Assembly: GCF_034258515.1 (NCBI RefSeq)
Contig: NZ_CP139438.1
Coordinates: forward strand, 2,108,001 to 2,172,000
Origin: Pseudarthrobacter oxydans
GTDB taxonomy: Bacteria; Actinomycetota; Actinomycetes; Actinomycetales; Micrococcaceae
DNA length: 64,000 bases
Reading direction: 5' to 3'
Shown here in pieces: positions 62,523 through 64,000 of this stretch. The translations under genes and the position numbers were made by a program. The notes below the pieces were generated by a model, which was given only the letters and a program-made list of their open reading frames with translations, was not told the origin of the DNA and did not search any database. Position 1 is the stretch's first letter. Each line of letters begins with the position of its first letter.

Positions 62523-63453
62523 TGGGTCGGACGCTCCTTAGATTGGTTCGTGGCAGTCCCATAGTAATCACTTCCCCAAACACCTCGTCCGGGTCCAGGC
62601 GCCGCAGTTCCTCGGCAAGGCAGTCACGCAGGCTGCGCCGGGGCAGCGAGATGCGCTGGGCGGGCTGGCCGGGCTGCGTCAGTTCGGCGACGGACAGGCC
62701 GGGCCGGAAGAGCTGGATGTCGCCACCGGGCCGGGAAAGCCGGACCCGGCGGATGCCCGTACCGGCCGGGTCGGCGACGATGGTCACGGGCGCGTCCAGG
62801 GTAAGCGTCAGCCAGGCTGCCAGCAGGATGGTGCTCGGGGAGTCCGAGGCCCCTTCGACCGCGACGGCCGTGACGGGGGAAGAGTCCACCTGGTCCAGGA
62901 CGGCCGCGAGCTGGATCCGCCAGTTGGTCAGGCGCGTCCAGGCGAGGTCCGTGTCTCCGGCCTTGTAGGTGGACCGGATGTTCTCCAGCGCACGCTGTGG
63001 ATCCGGCTCATTCGCGGAGTCGGTGATCCGGCGGTGGGCGATTCTCCCGATGGAGGTTTCGCACGCGTTTTTCGGCGCGCCGTGCGGCCACCAGGCCACG
63101 ATCGGTGCGTCCGGGAGGAGCAGCGCGGCTACCAGGGATTCGCTTTCGTGCGCGAGCTCGCCGTAGCCGCGCAGTACGATCACCTCGGATGCGCCGGCGT
63201 CACCGCCGACCCGGATCTGGGCGTCCAGGCGGTCAGGCGCCGTGGCCCCGGCGTCGGCCAGGACGATGATCCGGCAAGGGTGCTCGCGGCTGGCCTCGTT
63301 GGCTGCCTCGATAGCCTCTTCCTCAAGCCCGGACTTGGTGACCACCACGAGGGTGAGCACCCGGCCCAGGGCAATCACGCCGCCCTGCTCGCGCAGGGAC
63401 ATGATCTTCTTGGAGACAGCGGAGGTTGTGGTGTCCGGCAGGTCTACAATCAT
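62512..63453 (-). CDS. opcA: Glucose-6-phosphate dehydrogenase assembly protein OpcA
   Basis: 313 residues of the OpcA family: VVVTKSGLEEEAIEAANEAS at about 37-56, PIVAWWPHGAP near 118, and SIGRIAHRRITDSA near 134 are family landmarks. In actinobacteria OpcA is needed for glucose-6-phosphate dehydrogenase assembly or activation. Its start overlaps the zwf stop by 4 bases and its end overlaps pgl by 11. Confidence 0.94.
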   Translation of the reverse strand: MIVDLPDTTTSAVSKKIMSLREQGGVIALGRVLTLVVVTKSGLEEEAIEAANEASREHPCRIIVLADAGATAPDRLDAQIRVGGDAGASEVIVLRGYGELAHESESLVAALLLPDAPIVAWWPHGAPKNACETSIGRIAHRRITDSANEPDPQRALENIRSTYKAGDTDLAWTRLTNWRIQLAAVLDQVDSSPVTAVAVEGASDSPSTILLAAWLTLTLDAPVTIVADPAGTGIRRVRLSRPGGDIQLFRPGLSVAELTQPGQPAQRISLPRRSLRDCLAEELRRLDPDEVFGEVITMGLPRTNLRSVRPSER

Positions 63454-64000
63454 GGCCTTCTCCAGGTTCGTCCGTCGCGGGCCAGCAGCTCGTCAGCCGA
63501 GGCGGGGCCCCAGCTGCCCGGGGCGTAGGGTTCGGGCTGTTCGTCCAGGGTGGCCCAGTATTCCTCGAACGGGTCGAGGATCTTCCAGGACAGCTCCACT
63601 TCCTCATGCCGCGGGAAGAGCGGCGGCTCGCCCAGGAGCACGTCCAGGATCAGCCGCTCGTACGCCTCCGGGCTGGATTCGGTGAAGGAGTGGCCATAAC
63701 CGAAGTCCATGGTCACGTCCCGGACTTCCATCTGCGTGCCGGGAACCTTGGAACCGAACCGGATGGTCACGCCTTCGTCGGGCTGGACGCGGATCACCAC
63801 GGCGTTCTGTCCGAAGTCGTCCTCGGCGTGGTCGCGGAACAGCAGGTTGGGCGCACGCTTGAAGACCACGGCGATCTCTGTGACGCGGCGGCCCAGGCGC
63901 TTTCCGGCGCGGAGGTAGAACGGGACGCCGGACCAGCGGCGGGTGTGGATGTCCACCCGGATCGCGGCGAAGGTCTCGGTGGTGGAATCGGCCGGGATGC
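63450..64000 (-). CDS. zwf: Glucose-6-phosphate 1-dehydrogenase, C-terminal part
   Basis: Partial: about 183 residues up to the stop at 63450; the gene begins beyond the right edge. GVPFYLRAGKRLGRRVTEIAVVFK, near the left of the visible part, and LLDPFEEYW-like KILDPFEEYWA near its end are typical of the enzyme's C-terminal domain. The NADP site and catalytic His lie outside the window. The enzyme starts the oxidative pentose phosphate pathway. Its stop overlaps opcA by 4 bases. Confidence 0.93.
   Translation of the reverse strand, partial: IPADSTTETFAAIRVDIHTRRWSGVPFYLRAGKRLGRRVTEIAVVFKRAPNLLFRDHAEDDFGQNAVVIRVQPDEGVTIRFGSKVPGTQMEVRDVTMDFGYGHSFTESSPEAYERLILDVLLGEPPLFPRHEEVELSWKILDPFEEYWATLDEQPEPYAPGSWGPASADELLARDGRTWRRP

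Overview
The window is high-GC chromosomal DNA from an actinobacterium, most likely a Micrococcaceae member of the Arthrobacter/Pseudarthrobacter group. This rests on the lineage markers RbpA, WhiA, OpcA and a CoaE-GrpB fusion, on the gene order uvrA-(HAD-plsC)-uvrC-rapZ-yvcK-whiA-sodA-gap-pgk-tpiA-secG-rbpA-pgl-opcA-zwf, and on the many start codons that sit 6 to 8 bases behind a TANNNT-like -10 hexamer, as in leaderless actinobacterial transcripts. I see no phage, insertion sequence, CRISPR array, tRNA or rRNA.

Layout. 1-11300: the start of a subtilisin-like protease cut by the left edge, then small metabolic genes (SMP-30 lactonase, aldo/keto reductase, two RibD-C/DHFR-like reductases, a cyclodeaminase-fold protein, a glycosyltransferase, a terpene-cyclase-repeat protein), a MoxR-type AAA ATPase with a VWA partner, and a free-standing 5'-3' exonuclease. 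11300-23500: a pair of small membrane or low-complexity proteins behind a direct repeat, HrpB helicase, a lone LigD-type polymerase domain, YciO-type protein, PitA phosphate transporter and a DUF222/HNH protein. 23500-36400: polA, an Eis-like acetyltransferase, rpsA, YigZ, a small secreted protein with a long leader, coaE-grpB, uvrB, and a TerC-family membrane protein behind a yybP-ykoY (manganese) riboswitch. 36400-47300: MFS transporter, proline iminopeptidase, acetyltransferase, Ski2-like helicase, methyltransferase, and a heterodimeric ABC exporter with a GntR regulator. 47300-64000: uvrA under a probable LexA box, HAD-plsC, uvrC, rapZ-yvcK-whiA, sodA, the gap-pgk-tpiA glycolytic set, secG, rbpA and the pgl-opcA-zwf pentose phosphate set read in the opposite direction, with zwf cut by the right edge.

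Two themes stand out. The region is rich in DNA repair and nucleic-acid genes (polA, uvrA, uvrB, uvrC, LigD-type polymerase, HrpB, Ski2-like helicase, exonuclease, HNH protein), most with their own apparently leaderless promoter. The right third is central carbon metabolism next to its regulators (YvcK, RapZ, WhiA, RbpA). I do not see a clearly new multi-gene system. The least explained items are the leader and small secreted protein at 30.8-31.6 kb, the direct-repeat promoter and gene pair at 11.4-12.4 kb, and the AAA/VWA pair at 6.8-10.3 kb.
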